Below, one piece after another: positions 10,863-22,000 of a stretch of 64,000 nucleotides of DNA. This stretch comes from Chaetomium olivaceum. Taxonomy: Eukaryota > Ascomycota > Sordariomycetes > Sordariales > Chaetomiaceae. The first letter of the stretch is position 1. Every line of letters begins with the position of its first letter. The translations under genes were made by a program, and so were the position numbers. Below the pieces are notes generated by a model. The model saw nothing but the letters and a program-made list of their open reading frames with translations. It was not told where the DNA came from and made no database searches. The stretch is taken from contig JAYWVB010000007.1 in assembly GCA_039881045.1 (NCBI GenBank), positions 1,054,001 to 1,118,000 of the forward strand. Reading direction: 5' to 3'.

Positions 10863-11932
10863 ATGGCAAGGCGAAAGCTCCTCTTATGCTTCGACGCCTT
10901 TGGGACTCTCTTCCACCGAAGAGCCCCGTGGCTGAACAATACGCGACCGTCGCACGAAAATGCGGACTTGAAGGTTTCACCACACAAGATGTCCAGGCCT
11001 CTTTCAAAACGGCATTCTTCTCGGAGTCCAAAGCACATCCCAACTACGGAAAGGCCAGTGGCATGGGCGCCCCAAAGTGGTGGACGAATGTCAGCATCAT
11101 AGCTCTCGCTTCACTATCATGACCGTAACTGACGTACCGCTGCGCACCAGGTGATCACCAAGACCTTCCAGCCACTCGCCGGCAACGGCGTAGAACTACC
11201 CAAGGACCTGGCTTCCAAGCTCCTCCACCGCTTCGCCTCGGATGAGGGATACGCGCTCTCTCCCGGCATAACTCCCCTCCTACGATCACTCAAGCAACCA
11301 TCATCAACATCATCTCAGGCCCATCATGACATCTCACCCATAATAGGGGTGATCACCAACTCGGACGACCGCGTCCCATCCATTCTCTCCTCTCTCGGCC
11401 TGCGCGTCCGCCCCTTCCGTTTCGGCACCGAGTTCACCCCGATGTCAACTCGAGCCCCAGCCCCGGCCAGCAGGACATCTATGACTACGACATCGACCTC
11501 CACGCCATGTCCTACGACGTCGGCTTTGCCAAGCCCGACCGCCGCATCTTTGACGCTGCCGAGGGGATGGCTGACCAATTAGTTGCTGCAGCTGCTGCTA
11601 CTACTCGAACGACAGCATCTGCTACTGGGTCTGGGCCGGGTGTGGATGCGGTGCTTCCCTGGCTCAAGGTGTATGTGGGCGATGAATACAAGAAGGATGT
11701 AGCTGGGGCGTTGGGAGCCGGGTGGAATGCTGTGCTTGTTGATGAGGATAGTGCAACGGAAGCCAAGCGGGAGGGTGAGGAAGGCCTGGAGTGGTTGGGG
11801 AACAGACCGTTGGAAGTGGTGTTTCCGTTAGAGGGTCCGCCTAGGGCGGTGCGTACTGGGAGTGTACAGGAGGTGCTCGAGTGGTTGGGGAAGGAGATGG
11901 GACGAGGAGAGGGAGGCAGCTCTGGATTATAA
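10863..11932 (+). CDS. HAD-superfamily hydrolase (HDHD3/REG-2-like)
   Basis: Exon 1 is 10863-11089, the intron 11090-11150 (GTCAGC..CACCAG) and exon 2 11151-11932, about 336 codons. HAD motifs are visible in order. Motif I is CFDAFGTLF, with the nucleophile Asp at residue 11; the usual second Asp (DxDxT) is replaced here by FDAFGT, as in many eukaryotic HDHD3-like members. Motif II is VITNSDDR, motif III has the Lys in SYDVGFAKPDRRIF, and motif IV is YVGDEYKKDVAGA. The cap lies between motifs I and II (KCGLEGFTTQDVQASF). Two one-base breaks, at CC 10913-10914 and CCCC 11437-11440, split the gene into three frames. Allowing one missing C at each gives an exact fit. The substrate is unknown. 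It is convergent with the cellobiohydrolase gene. Confidence 0.82.
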
Positions 11933-12121
11933 CTTCCTAATCATGTCATCGGTCACGTTTTAATGCTTGGTCTCAAGTTTTGATAGTCGTGGCATCCGTT
12001 TATGTACAGACTTTTCTAACAAACCCGCCTCAGCATCCTGAAGCGGTTGGTAACTATGTACAAGAATATAACAATCCTCAGGGGTGGCTCAATATCGACC
12101 ACACCCTCAACCTCTACCCGC

Positions 12122-13824
12122 TTAGAAAGGCGGGTTGGCGTTGGTGAGCAGCTGCTCAAAGTAGGCCTGGAACCACTGGCCGGCCTCAGGGGCGGGCTTG
12201 AGGGCATCAGGCAGGCCGCAGTTGCGGTCGTAGCGGGCAGCGGTGGTGTCGCTGGTGCCGTCGCACTCACCACCGGGCTTGATCCAGACGAAGGCGTCGA
12301 GCAGGTCGTGGCCGGTTTCGGCCGAGGGGCGCTGGCCGAAGCCGGTGCCGATGGCGTTGCACCAGTGACCCCACTCGAGTTGGCCTGTGTGTATCATGTT
12401 AGATATTGTTTAAATGTAGTCATATCGTTCAGGGGCAGAGAGAACATACCAGTGGGCTGCTTGCCGCTGCGACCAGTGTCGGTGATGAAGTGGGCGGGGA
12501 AGCCGGCCGCGTTGAGGAGCGGGCTGAAAGCCTCGACGTAGTGCTTCTCGTCGTAGTTAGGGTTGGGCGAGGTGTAGGCGGGGGCGGAGGCGGCACTCCA
12601 GGCGTTGTAGTTGGCAACGTTGGTGGCCAGACCACGAACGGCAGCCGGCTTGCCAGCATCCTTGTAGATGCTGGCAAACAGGTCAGCAGCGGGCTGGATG
12701 TTGGCGGGCCAGCCGAGCCAGCCGGCGTGGCCGGCATCGAGGTACATGGCAACGTTGGGCAGGTTCAGCTGCTTGAGGGCGTGCACGGTCAACTCCTTGT
12801 AGGTCGAGGCGGCGCCGGCGCACTTGGCAACGCCCATGTTGGTGACCATGTTGGCAAGCGAATCGGGCTCGATAACCAGGAGCATGCGGATGTCGGAATA
12901 CTGGATGATCAGCTCACGGATCCGGTTGATGTAGGCCTTGTAGTTGGCAGCACCGCCGTTGGCAATCGCCCACTCGCCGTTGGAGGCAGCAGCGGCGCAG
13001 TCACGATCTGGGAGATCATAGACAACAAAAATACTTTTGCTAACGTTAGAAACGCAATGAAGAGGCTAAGGGGGGCTCGAGGAGGTGCTCGGGGGGGTGG
13101 ACGTTTGGGTGGTCGCGTTGGAGTTGGGAGGTTAAATTACGTACCCAGCATACGGCGGGTTCGCACCTGCCTTGTTGGCAGCACGAATCTGAGCCAGGGT
13201 TCCAGAGAACAGAGTGTCGACGGTGACGTTGCGGTCCATCCACTGGTAGCTGGGGACCTCGGCGACCTTAGCAGCCTTGGTGGCCATGGCGCCGGTCAGA
13301 CTAGGGACAGCAATGTTGTGAATCTCGGAGGCGTAGTAGTCGTTGGCCCACATCCGAACACCCGAGAAAGGGTTGCCAGAGTAGCTCGCCGTGGTCGAGG
13401 CACCGCCGGGGATGCTAGTGGGGGAGTTGGTGACCACTGGAGGTGTGGTGGTCGTGCTCGAAGAAACAACACCACCCTGAGAGGTGCTAGAGCTGCGGCT
13501 GCTGGTGCTGGTGCTGGTGCTGGTCGGCTTAGTGGAAGTCGAGGGGACGTTAGGAGTCGTCACCGCGCCACCCGGAAGGCACTGGTAGTACCAGTCGTTC
13601 TGCTTGACGCAAGTCGACCCGGAAGCACAGCAGGTCGAGCCCTGCCAGCCATTGCCGCCGCACTGGGTCCTACATCAACCTGTTAGTCAAGCAGCTCCCC
13701 GTTTCCGACATAGACTTAGGTAAATCACGTACCAGACGGAACCGCAGTTCTGACGCTCCTCGACAAGAGGCGCAGCCAGGGCAGTAGCCGCGAGAGCGGC
13801 AGTGAGAAGGAGCTTAGCGGCCAT
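12122..13824 (-). CDS. cel6A: GH6 cellobiohydrolase II with N-terminal CBM1
   Basis: Secreted cellulase that releases cellobiose from the non-reducing ends of cellulose chains. Four exons: 13733-13824, 13145-13669, 12450-13033 and 12122-12384, giving 487 aa in exact phase; donors are GTACGT, GTACGT and GTATGT. Residues 1-18 are a signal peptide (MAAKLLLTAALAATALAA), followed by a short propeptide ending in ER. A CBM1 covers roughly residues 26-60 (CGSVW, TQCGGNGWQGSTCC). A Ser/Thr-rich linker runs to about residue 120. The GH6 domain includes FSGVRMWANDYY, the catalytic-acid motif VVYDLPDRDCAA, IEPDSLANMVTN, YLDAGHAGWLGWPAN, and a C-terminal WIKPGGECDGTSD loop. It ends NANPPF, which is typical of fungal Cel6A. 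No frame break was found. Closest recall is to Chaetomiaceae enzymes. Confidence 0.97.
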
Positions 13825-15049
13825 CGTGTAGAGCTACTATCAGACAAAGCAACAAAGCTGTCTTGAATGGCGGATGGGGTGTTGGAGAAGGAAACGGATA
13901 GGACAAGAGGAGCAGCCCTCTTCTCCTTTATGGTTCGACTGGTGGCCAAGAATAGAGGCAACGAAGGGCATCGAAACGCGGAACCAAAATATAACTGACG
14001 GATCAACGGGAACATGGGCCCGGCGGTTCCGTCCTGGCCTGAACTCAACGGAACAACACCAGCGCTGGGCACGATCCCCGATGTAAACTTCCCTACTCGG
14101 CATAACCCGCGCCGATGGCCAAGGCGTCCCCAGATACCAAGCGTCAACCGAGCGCACATTATGGGAAAAGCGTCCCGGTAACGCCACCGGAGAAGGTCCT
14201 TGGCCCAGCGCATCGTCAACGGTCAGGGTGGAGTCGTTGTTGGGGACAAAGAGGGGCCCGAGAACCGGGACGAGGACTCAGAGTTTGGTTGCACAGAAAA
14301 AGCCACAATCTCCGCCAACCAGGTTTCCTTCGAGCGCAGCGTGGTGGAACCGGGTTACGGTCGGCAGCCCTTCATTAACGTGGGGCTGGACCTACACTGA
14401 CCAAATCGCGGAACTCACGTTCCTGAATATCCCTGAATGGAAGAGCGCGGCTCTGACCGGCGGGGCGGTTGACGAGGACAGGGGGTGGTCGAAGGGGACA
14501 TGGGGGGCAGACAGGGGTAGTCAGTGGCAGTCTGCTGGACGGTTCTCTGCGGCTCTGCCGAGACCAGACGGAAGACCGGGAAGAAATACGCCAAGTTCCG
14601 GCGCGCTGTTGCATTCTCAGGGCATGCGGCTTGCTATGGGCGCGGGAATCGGAATACTGGCTGGGCGTGCCGATTCTCGAAAAACGCCGCAATCACGCGC
14701 TTTGACGGCGAGCACCATCCGGGGTCCCAAAGAAGAAGAAGAATTCTGAGACACCGGTTCTGGGCGCATCGAGCTTCCGCACGGCCTCTCCGCTTCCCCG
14801 CAGAATCCTAGTCTAGCTTGAGCTCAGGGCTCTCTGGGCAGCTTTCTGGGCAGTTGGGCGAAATGGAGCGCTGATTGTTTAACAGTGAAGTCTCTCGGCA
14901 GCGCGAAGGATGAGAGCTTATTATGTACTAGCACGGTATTTCTCCTGTTTCATGTCTCCTTAGCGCTGAATATCCATCACTAATTAGCACACGAGATGTG
15001 AACATCAAAACAGGCGGCTTAATTATGTCAAAACATTCATCTCATCGTC
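13825..15049. other. cel6A upstream region
   Basis: GC-rich 1.2 kb with no supported gene; the overlapping ORFs between 14115 and 14811 lack protein-like composition. It probably holds the cellobiohydrolase promoter. A minus-strand TATATTTT-like tract lies near 13987-13995, about 165 bp before the start codon. Confidence 0.45.
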
Positions 15050-15064
15050 AATTATTATTGCAGC
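15050..15064. repeat. Target-site duplication, left copy
   Basis: 15-bp AATTATTATTGCAGC, identical to 15605-15619 on the other side of the LINE fragment. Confidence 0.85.
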
Positions 15065-15604
15065 GACGGCACGACGGTCTCACCAAGGCGAGGAGTTCTC
15101 TGCTGGTCCAGATCCGAACGGGGGCAATAGGCCTACGGGACTTTCTGTTTACACGAGGAGTCCCAGAGATCCTAACGCCCGCCTGCCAGTGCGGCGAAGG
15201 ACGGGAGACTGCCGAGCACCTGGTAGTGTGGTGTTTGGCCCCACCGCTGACTCGAAGATGGGAGAGAGCTGGAATTCAAACGCGACGGGACTTTTACTCT
15301 GTTCTGCACGGTATTGATCCTGCAACAGCACGGCTCACGAGGAGGGTCCTGGGATGGCTGATGGACTCAGGAAGGCTGCCGATGTACAGTTTGGCTAGGA
15401 GGCTCAAGCTGGAAGCGGCGGCCTAACACGCCCCTCCTTCGGAGGCCAGGGGGCCTCCTCTCTTTGTATTCGCAGGCTCACACACGTGTACTTTCCTTGA
15501 AGATTGGTATGGGTTTTTCATCCGGCCTGTGAGGGCGCGGTTTTCCTGTACAGTAAATAGCTGAGGGTCCGGCACGCCTTAAGGCACAGCGGAGTATGAA
15601 TAAT
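15065..15604 (+). mobile_element. 5'-truncated LINE (non-LTR retrotransposon) insertion
   Basis: A 540-bp insert is flanked by a 15-bp direct repeat AATTATTATTGCAGC (15050-15064 and 15605-15619), the mark of target-primed integration. It carries only the C-terminal end of a LINE ORF (15065-15426): about 120 codons beginning RRHDGLTKARSSLLVQ, with a CQCGEGRETAEHL..C zinc-binding-like motif (C-x-C, H, C) usual at the tail of fungal RNase H-containing LINE polyproteins. The 3' UTR has a short CCTCC/GGAGG hairpin at about 15434-15446 and the element ends in GAATAAT. The reading frame upstream of 15065 is host sequence, not LINE. Confidence 0.85.
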
Positions 15605-15619
15605 AATTATTATTGCAGC
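15605..15619. repeat. Target-site duplication, right copy
   Basis: Second copy of the 15-bp direct repeat directly after the LINE 3' end. Confidence 0.85.
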
Positions 15620-15726
15620 ATTCTTGTGGGAGAAGCCTTGTTCATCTCCCCATGCCAAATCTATCCCTTCAGCAGCTTATTAGGTATCCAACAAGGCAAA
15701 CCAAAGCGGATTCTAAGCTCTCCCCA

Positions 15727-16473
15727 TTAATTCCCAGCCACGCCCGCAGTCCACAGTATCCCCCCCAGCAGCTGGCCCATGAACCACTCATCCTCATATG
15801 CCTCATCAAAATGGCCCAGCGAGGTGTAGTAGCTGCGCCCTCCGTCAAAGGTCTGGCACCAGGCGATGGGGTGATCCTCCCCGTGCACCCCACCCTTATA
15901 CGATTTCTCGTCCACCGTCAGCAGGATATCCAGACCGTTGTAAGTCGTTCGCGGGTGCGCCTTGAAGTTGTACCACTCGTCCATCCAGGTAAGTTCCGTC
16001 TGCACCGCCTGCAAGCCCAGCGCAGGCTGGCTGTCGCCGTGTTCTTTGGGGCACCGGCACGTCATGATGGCGTGGTCTCGGTTCTCAATCTTGAGCCGGC
16101 CAAGCTGCGGCTCCGGATGGCTCTCGAACACGCCGCCGATGAGGCCGGCGTACCACTCGGATGAGACCATAGCGTAGCTGGCACAGTGGATGGCCACAAC
16201 ACCCCCGCCCGACCGCACAAATCCCTTGAGAGCATCGAGCTGGCTGTCGTCGAGGACGTCGCCGGAACACTGCAGAAGGACGATGACGCGATAAGCGGCG
16301 AGCGAGGCTGGCGTAAACACGGACGGGTCTTCCGTTGCGTCTGCCGTAAACGGGTTTTCTCCGGAGCTCGAGGTTGCTGCGAGGCGCTGCAGGCCTTGAA
16401 TGCCGGCTGGGATCGACGTATGCCGGTAGAGCAATGTCCGGCTGAAGATGAGAATCTTGAAGGGGCTGGGCAT
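15727..16473 (-). CDS. ThuA-like domain protein
   Basis: Single-exon 248-aa gene. ThuA-like proteins have a class I glutamine-amidotransferase-like fold and are linked to sugar metabolism, but their reactions are mostly unknown. Visible features are the N-terminal strand FKILIFSRTLLYRHTSIPAG, the segment YRVIVLLQCSGDVLD, SGGGVVAIHCASYA followed by WYAGLIGGVFESHPE, and a C-terminal HPIAWCQTFDGGRSYYTSLG with LGGILWTAG, all usual for the family. There is no signal peptide, so it is probably cytosolic. The start at 16473 is the first ATG of the conserved region. It is convergent with the LINE remnant, and no frame break was seen. Confidence 0.9.
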   Translation of the reverse strand: MPSPFKILIFSRTLLYRHTSIPAGIQGLQRLAATSSSGENPFTADATEDPSVFTPASLAAYRVIVLLQCSGDVLDDSQLDALKGFVRSGGGVVAIHCASYAMVSSEWYAGLIGGVFESHPEPQLGRLKIENRDHAIMTCRCPKEHGDSQPALGLQAVQTELTWMDEWYNFKAHPRTTYNGLDILLTVDEKSYKGGVHGEDHPIAWCQTFDGGRSYYTSLGHFDEAYEDEWFMGQLLGGILWTAGVAGN

Positions 16474-17105
16474 GGTTGGTTACACGGGTGTGTGGCCTTT
16501 GTCTGTAACTAATTGTAGTTTCGTACTCTGGCGGAGGAGATAGGTGTACGGACTCCAGGAGTTGTGTAATGGAGAGATGATCTCCGGAAGACTCCAGATG
16601 GCCGCCACCTGTGCGGGGTAAAGGGTTGGGTGGGACTTGGCTAGTCATTTTTGGCTACCTAGGTACCTTAAACACTCAGGGTCAAGTTTGAGGTTCAGTG
16701 TCGGAAATAAGAAAAGACTAAAGTAGCAAGAGTAAGAAATGGAGATGTGGAAAGGATAGAAAACACAATATCAACATAAACGCACAAAGAAAGCCAGCGG
16801 GGGAGTCTAAAAGACAATGTGTAATGGAAAGACAGCGGATATTAATAACTAAATGAACAAAGATCAGAGACTCGATAATACACACGCAAGACAATGGTTA
16901 CCCCTTTTCTTAACCTCCTTTCTTTGTCAAGACGTCTACACGGGCAGCCAGACACAAGGAAGAGTGCGAGACGGGAGAATCCGACCAATAACCAGGGGAA
17001 CTGGCCAGGAGATTCTTTCTAGGACAATAGAGCTCCAGCTAAACTTTCTAATACAGATACAGTCGGCGGATTCAGAGACTTTTATGGTTGTACCATTGCC
17101 GGCAT
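16474..17105. other. Gene-free stretch
   Basis: AT-richer than its neighbours (16680-17090). It lies between the start of the ThuA gene and the end of the PLD-like gene. Nothing coding is seen. Confidence 0.45.
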
Positions 17106-18635
17106 TCAACCACTCCTCACATCATCCGAATCATACACCAAGTCAAGCCTCCCCTCCAGGACGGAATCCACGCCGGCCTTCACTCTCGCACAAAACTCCT
17201 GCCCATAAAACATCAATCCAAGTTCCTGGCTGGTAAAGAAACTGGCACGGTCAAGATTCCCTGACCCGAGTACTGTGTATTCCGAATCCACAACCGTTAG
17301 CTTCAGGTGCGAGTGCACCGGCTCTTCAGCGTCAGGCGACCCCTCGCCCGTGGCAAATTGCAACTTCGCCGTGAAGTATGATATCCGAAGGTGGCCAACC
17401 CGACGCCCAGCTTCCAGGTCGTTATCCCACGTAGCGCCCTCGCCGTGCCTCCCAGCACTACCCCCCGGCGCCACCGCCTTGAGCTGCCCAAACCGCCGAA
17501 TAAAGGACCGGAGGCTCCAAGCAGTAGTGGTGCCCGCGGTGACAAGCTGCTCGAGTAACATCATATTGCGGTTTGTCACAATAGTAACGTCAACGCCCCG
17601 TGCTAAGGCAGCGAGGAGGGCGACGATGACGGCTTCGCAGGTGATGTTTGGGGTTTGTATGTAGATGGACCGTTGGGCTTGCTCAACGAGGAGGAGCAGC
17701 GCCGTGTTGAGAGGAGTGCGCGGTGGTGTGGCTGAGCTCTGCCAAGGGAAGGGACGGAAGTGTGGGTTGCGGTGGTGTGAGGAGGGGAGGATAAGTGTGG
17801 GGACCGGGCGTTGAGACTCGAACTCTGTGCGATGGTAAGCGGTGCTGGGTATCAAGGTGAGGTTTTCTGCGCGGTTGTCGAAAGTTGTCTGGCTCGCATC
17901 CCCATCCGAAACCGGTTGGACAACATCTTGAGGTATACCCCAAGTCCGCGAGTAGAAGGCGAAGAGCGCTTGGACTGCATCCCCTCTCATCTTCACGCAA
18001 CCCTCCAGCCAGTGCTCCCAGCTGACGTTGCAGCTCGGTACAAGTGCTCGTTGCCTATCGATAATGACAAACTTGGGATGTATAACACTAAATGGGAGAA
18101 AGAAGAGACTCTTGACTTGAAGGTGAATACCTCCAGCTTCGAGGATCGCGGGCTCTGGTAGGCCGAGCTTCTTCTGCCATGCCGAGGGTGGATAGACATA
18201 GCCATTGCGCGATTGTGTGTGCAGTAGTTTTTGAAACAAGGACCGCGACGAAAGACATATGTGGACCTGTAATGGGGGAATCGAGGCCGACCCTTGTGAT
18301 AGTGCCCCTTCGATAAGATGGCGGCGATGTGCTGCGAGCTTCGTGAGGGCGTCGTGGAGCGCCGTTAATGTTTTGGACGGTGCCCAGAAACAGGTGACAA
18401 GAATAACTTCATGGCGGGCAGACGTAATGGCTGGTAGTAGTTGACCGGTAAAAATGGAAGCACCGGTACCGAGTTGAAAGTTCTCAGGATGGCTGCTCGT
18501 CACCAGCAGATCTCGCTCAGACGCGTCATGGAAGTCATAACCCGGAATGTCGCGATTGGGCGGTTGCAGCCCTCCTGCAGAGCTTGATTCGAGCCGCCGA
18601 ATGAATTCATGGACAAAACTTGGTGGATAGTTCAT
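17106..18635 (-). CDS. Phospholipase D / cardiolipin-synthase-like HKD protein
   Basis: Intronless 509-aa protein with the two HKD half-sites of the PLD superfamily. The first is HPKFVIIDRQ near residue 195, with NVSW just after. The second is HLKLTVVD near residue 455, followed by the typical LGSGNLDRASF. PLD enzymes use the two histidines to make and resolve a phosphatidyl-enzyme intermediate. Bacterial-type members of this kind act in phospholipid transfer or hydrolysis. The N-terminal part contains EVILVTCFWAPSKTL, also typical. There is no clear signal peptide, and membrane association is possible. Both catalytic sites look intact, so activity is expected, but the substrate cannot be told. 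Confidence 0.88.
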   Translation of the reverse strand: MNYPPSFVHEFIRRLESSSAGGLQPPNRDIPGYDFHDASERDLLVTSSHPENFQLGTGASIFTGQLLPAITSARHEVILVTCFWAPSKTLTALHDALTKLAAHRRHLIEGALSQGSASIPPLQVHICLSSRSLFQKLLHTQSRNGYVYPPSAWQKKLGLPEPAILEAGGIHLQVKSLFFLPFSVIHPKFVIIDRQRALVPSCNVSWEHWLEGCVKMRGDAVQALFAFYSRTWGIPQDVVQPVSDGDASQTTFDNRAENLTLIPSTAYHRTEFESQRPVPTLILPSSHHRNPHFRPFPWQSSATPPRTPLNTALLLLVEQAQRSIYIQTPNITCEAVIVALLAALARGVDVTIVTNRNMMLLEQLVTAGTTTAWSLRSFIRRFGQLKAVAPGGSAGRHGEGATWDNDLEAGRRVGHLRISYFTAKLQFATGEGSPDAEEPVHSHLKLTVVDSEYTVLGSGNLDRASFFTSQELGLMFYGQEFCARVKAGVDSVLEGRLDLVYDSDDVRSG

Positions 18636-19049
18636 TTCGCGACTTCTAAACCCTCAGGGGCGGATCAACAAGACGAAAGGGGGTTCAAGTTTCAACGGCT
18701 CAAGCAGCCAAAGAGTTGAATGGCAACAAACAAGCCCTGGGACCGCATGCCAGTGGCCACCTTCCTGCGGCTGACGAGACCAACACGTTTAAGGGTTAGC
18801 GGCTGAATACAAGGATCTCGAACCAGACAACCCCCAGGCGCCCCAGATCTCCTATTCGTCGGATGCAATGCATGTTCCACAGCCACACGTGCTTGTTAAA
18901 TAGCGCGGAGCGGCTGCCTTGGCTTTGCCCGTGAAACTCTGCCGCAAATTCCACGCGCGGGGGAATGTGTTTTTGGCCATTTTTATTCGCCTCAAGGGCG
19001 ACGGTAGCCGAGTGAACGTTAGACCCGTCCTCGAAGACGGTCTAGGATC
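18636..19049. other. Divergent promoter region
   Basis: 414 bp between the PLD-like gene (-) and the Pro/Gln-rich gene (+). Nothing coding is seen; presumably it carries both promoters. Confidence 0.5.
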
Positions 19050-22000
19050 ATGGCGAACAATGGCGTCCCGTCCTCAGGGTCCCCTCCTGCTGCCCCTTCG
19101 CTTGAGTCACGGCAGTACACTCCTTACCGACCACCCGGTCAGCATCAGCAACAGGAACAGCAGCAGCAATTCGGGCACAACGTCGGGATTTCACATGGCT
19201 TCCAACCCACCCAACAGCCTCAACATGTTTCACAGCACAATTACCAACCACTAGCTCCTCCTCACCAAGCGTGGGTGACCTCCCGCCCGCTATGGCTGCC
19301 ATGACCATTGACGGCGTGACCCCAGCTCCGCTCCGGTTACAGCGGAAACCGGTAGCTGGTCCTGGTACGCCTTACGAGGTTACACCGGTTGCGCAGACAC
19401 AGACACAGCAACCTCAAAGCCCGCCGCCCGCTCATCCTCAGTCTGGGTATTTTTCAATGCCAACTCCAACCCCTAGTCCGTACGTTGCAAACGCCCAGTC
19501 CAACCCGCCTCCGCAACAACAATACGGATCTTACTATCCTCCTCAATTCCCGGCGTCGCCCCCTCCGCAGCAATGGTATGCGGGATCAAGCTATGCAGCG
19601 CCCAATCAGGCAACCCCCCCTGCTCTTTACGAAATGGACAGTCCCCCCAACAACACAGCGTTTCATACATTCCCTGCGGGGGCTGACGCGCCATCCATAC
19701 CCCTGAAGGTATTCCAGTCGGTTCAGACTTTCGTCGCTGAGTTGGAGGGATCCGAGCCTCCGGTACATAGCGAGGGCCAGAATGCTGCCTCCAAGGAATC
19801 TCCAGCGACACCAGTGTCGGATTTGAAGCCCAGTCTCGCTCAGGAATCTGACGGCACCCAAGTTGTTGAATCTGCCTCCCTTACGGAGCCAAACTCGGAC
19901 CCTCTCAGCAAATCGCCCGAAGTCAAGCCGCCACAAGGCCCTGATCAAAGTACAGCTTCAGATCCCCCTTCAACCGTCGCGGATAGTGAGGGTCTTATTG
20001 TTGTGGAAAAGCCTCCGCCGCCTGACCACGAAGGGCTCATCCTATCCGATGCGGTTCCGGGCTCTGTCACGGACAGCTCGCACCCTAGCCATATCCATCA
20101 GCCGGCGCAACAATCGTCAACCTCGCCATACCCCGGACCCAATGCCAACATGGTGCACCAATGGCCGTGGCACCCGTCTCTAAACGGTCCTAATCCCCAA
20201 CATGTAGGCCCCCCAAATCAGTCGTCCCCGTCACCTGCATCTCCGGCCGCCAGCCTCCATCTGCAGCACGGCACACTCGCACTCCATCCCGCGCCAGCGC
20301 CTTATCCAACCCAAGCAATTGCTACGCCTCCTCCGACAGGGCACCCGACCTCCCATCCTCATTCTACCACATTTCCTACTGCCCAGTCTCACTCGCCCTC
20401 GCCCAGCCTTCAAGGGTCTCAAACCGGAACGGTAGGGACCACAAGTCCTCCACCAAACCCTCAACAAGGTTCTCATGTGCCAGCTGCGCCGTCCTATACG
20501 CCGGCAGCTTTCCCCAGCAAACCTAACACTTTTCCAACTCAGGCTACTCCATCCAGTCAGACATATACCGGCACGTTACCAGCGTCCCATCCATCGGCAA
20601 TTCCTTCCACGCCATCCGTCACGACCTCCCCACACAGTTTCTCGGCACCACCTCAGCCACAGATATCCAAGCCGGCCAAGCATTCTGGAGCGAGCACTAG
20701 CTTAGGAGGGTTTGCCAACTCGGTCTTCAGCAAAGACACGGTCAAATGGAGCAAGAAAACGGCCAGCCGGTTTGGCGGTGCCATCAAAACGGCCGCGACC
20801 ACCGCTCACGCCGCTGCCACAAGTGCTCAAACTGCTGCTTCGCAGGCTGCCGCGTTGCATAGACAAAAGTCATTTGCCGCGGCGCAAATGAAAGCATCCT
20901 CGGGTGGCCAAGGAACAGGAGCAAACCCACAGCCAGTGACGACTACGAGTGGACAGAGTCAGCCCCCTTCGAGTACGGCCAGCAGCCCTGCTCCAGCCGC
21001 GGTCCCTACGCCCCCAGTTTATGGGCAGCAAGTCGCCAATCCCGCTCAGATGGGCATGGGCATGAATGTGGTGGCGCCTGTGGGGATGGGGTACGCCGCG
21101 CCTCAAGGCCAGGGGCCTCCGGGTTGGCCATCTGGCACCGCTGCTGGTCCAAACATAGGCAACGGTATCGGCAGTTACGGCATGCCCGCACAAGCCGGCG
21201 CAGGGCCGCAGCCAGGACAGCCTCCTCCGCCGTTCCAACGCTCTAACCTTGGAACCACCATCCCCGGCTATTCACAAGTCCCTGCCGGGCAGCCACCCTA
21301 TCCCAACCACTATCAACAACCTTGGTTACCCGGTGCCCCTGCTCCTGCAAGTCTTGGAAACGGAACAAACATTTCTCCAGTACCTGGAGCTGCAACTACG
21401 CTGGGAGGATCTGCTGGGCAACCATCTGCGCCTCCACCCCAAACGGGTACCCCTGCTCAGACACATTCTCAACCTCCACCGCCAGCTACATCTCCTTCAG
21501 TGGCACAAGAGACGCCTCCGGCCCAGCCCCAGGACCCCAATACCCAGATTCAACATCCTCAGCCCGGGACATCTGGGGATAATGAAGCTGCAGGAACAGG
21601 GACTGTGCCAGGTTCACCAGCTCCAAGCAATAAAACCGGAACTGAACCACAAACCGGAGAATCCCCTCGGCCATCAACCAGCACCCCATCTTCAGATGCA
21701 CCTGATGCTATTGGGCGGCAAGCTCCCAAACCGGATGCGTCCCATCAACACACTGGGTCGGTGGGGACAGGGGCGACGGCGTCGCCAACCCCCGGACAAG
21801 TACCGGAGGGGCAGTCCGTCCAACCTGCCCAGCCTCAGCCCCAGCCCCAGCCCCAGCCCCAGCCAAGTCACCCTGGCGCTAGCCCCGCACCTCCCAAAGC
21901 GGCTGAAGGGCAGCCTTCCCAGCCTTCAACTGTCCATCCATCACCCAGGCCCTATCAGGGATCGGGTGGGGCCCCTACGTATCCATACACCTACAATCAG

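Noticed and set aside
12406..13686. 426-codon + ORF opposite the cellobiohydrolase
   Set aside because: Antisense shadow of a GC-rich coding sequence with certain GH6 identity.
18815..18827. Second B-box-like match on the minus strand
   Set aside because: No matching A box or acceptor stem found.
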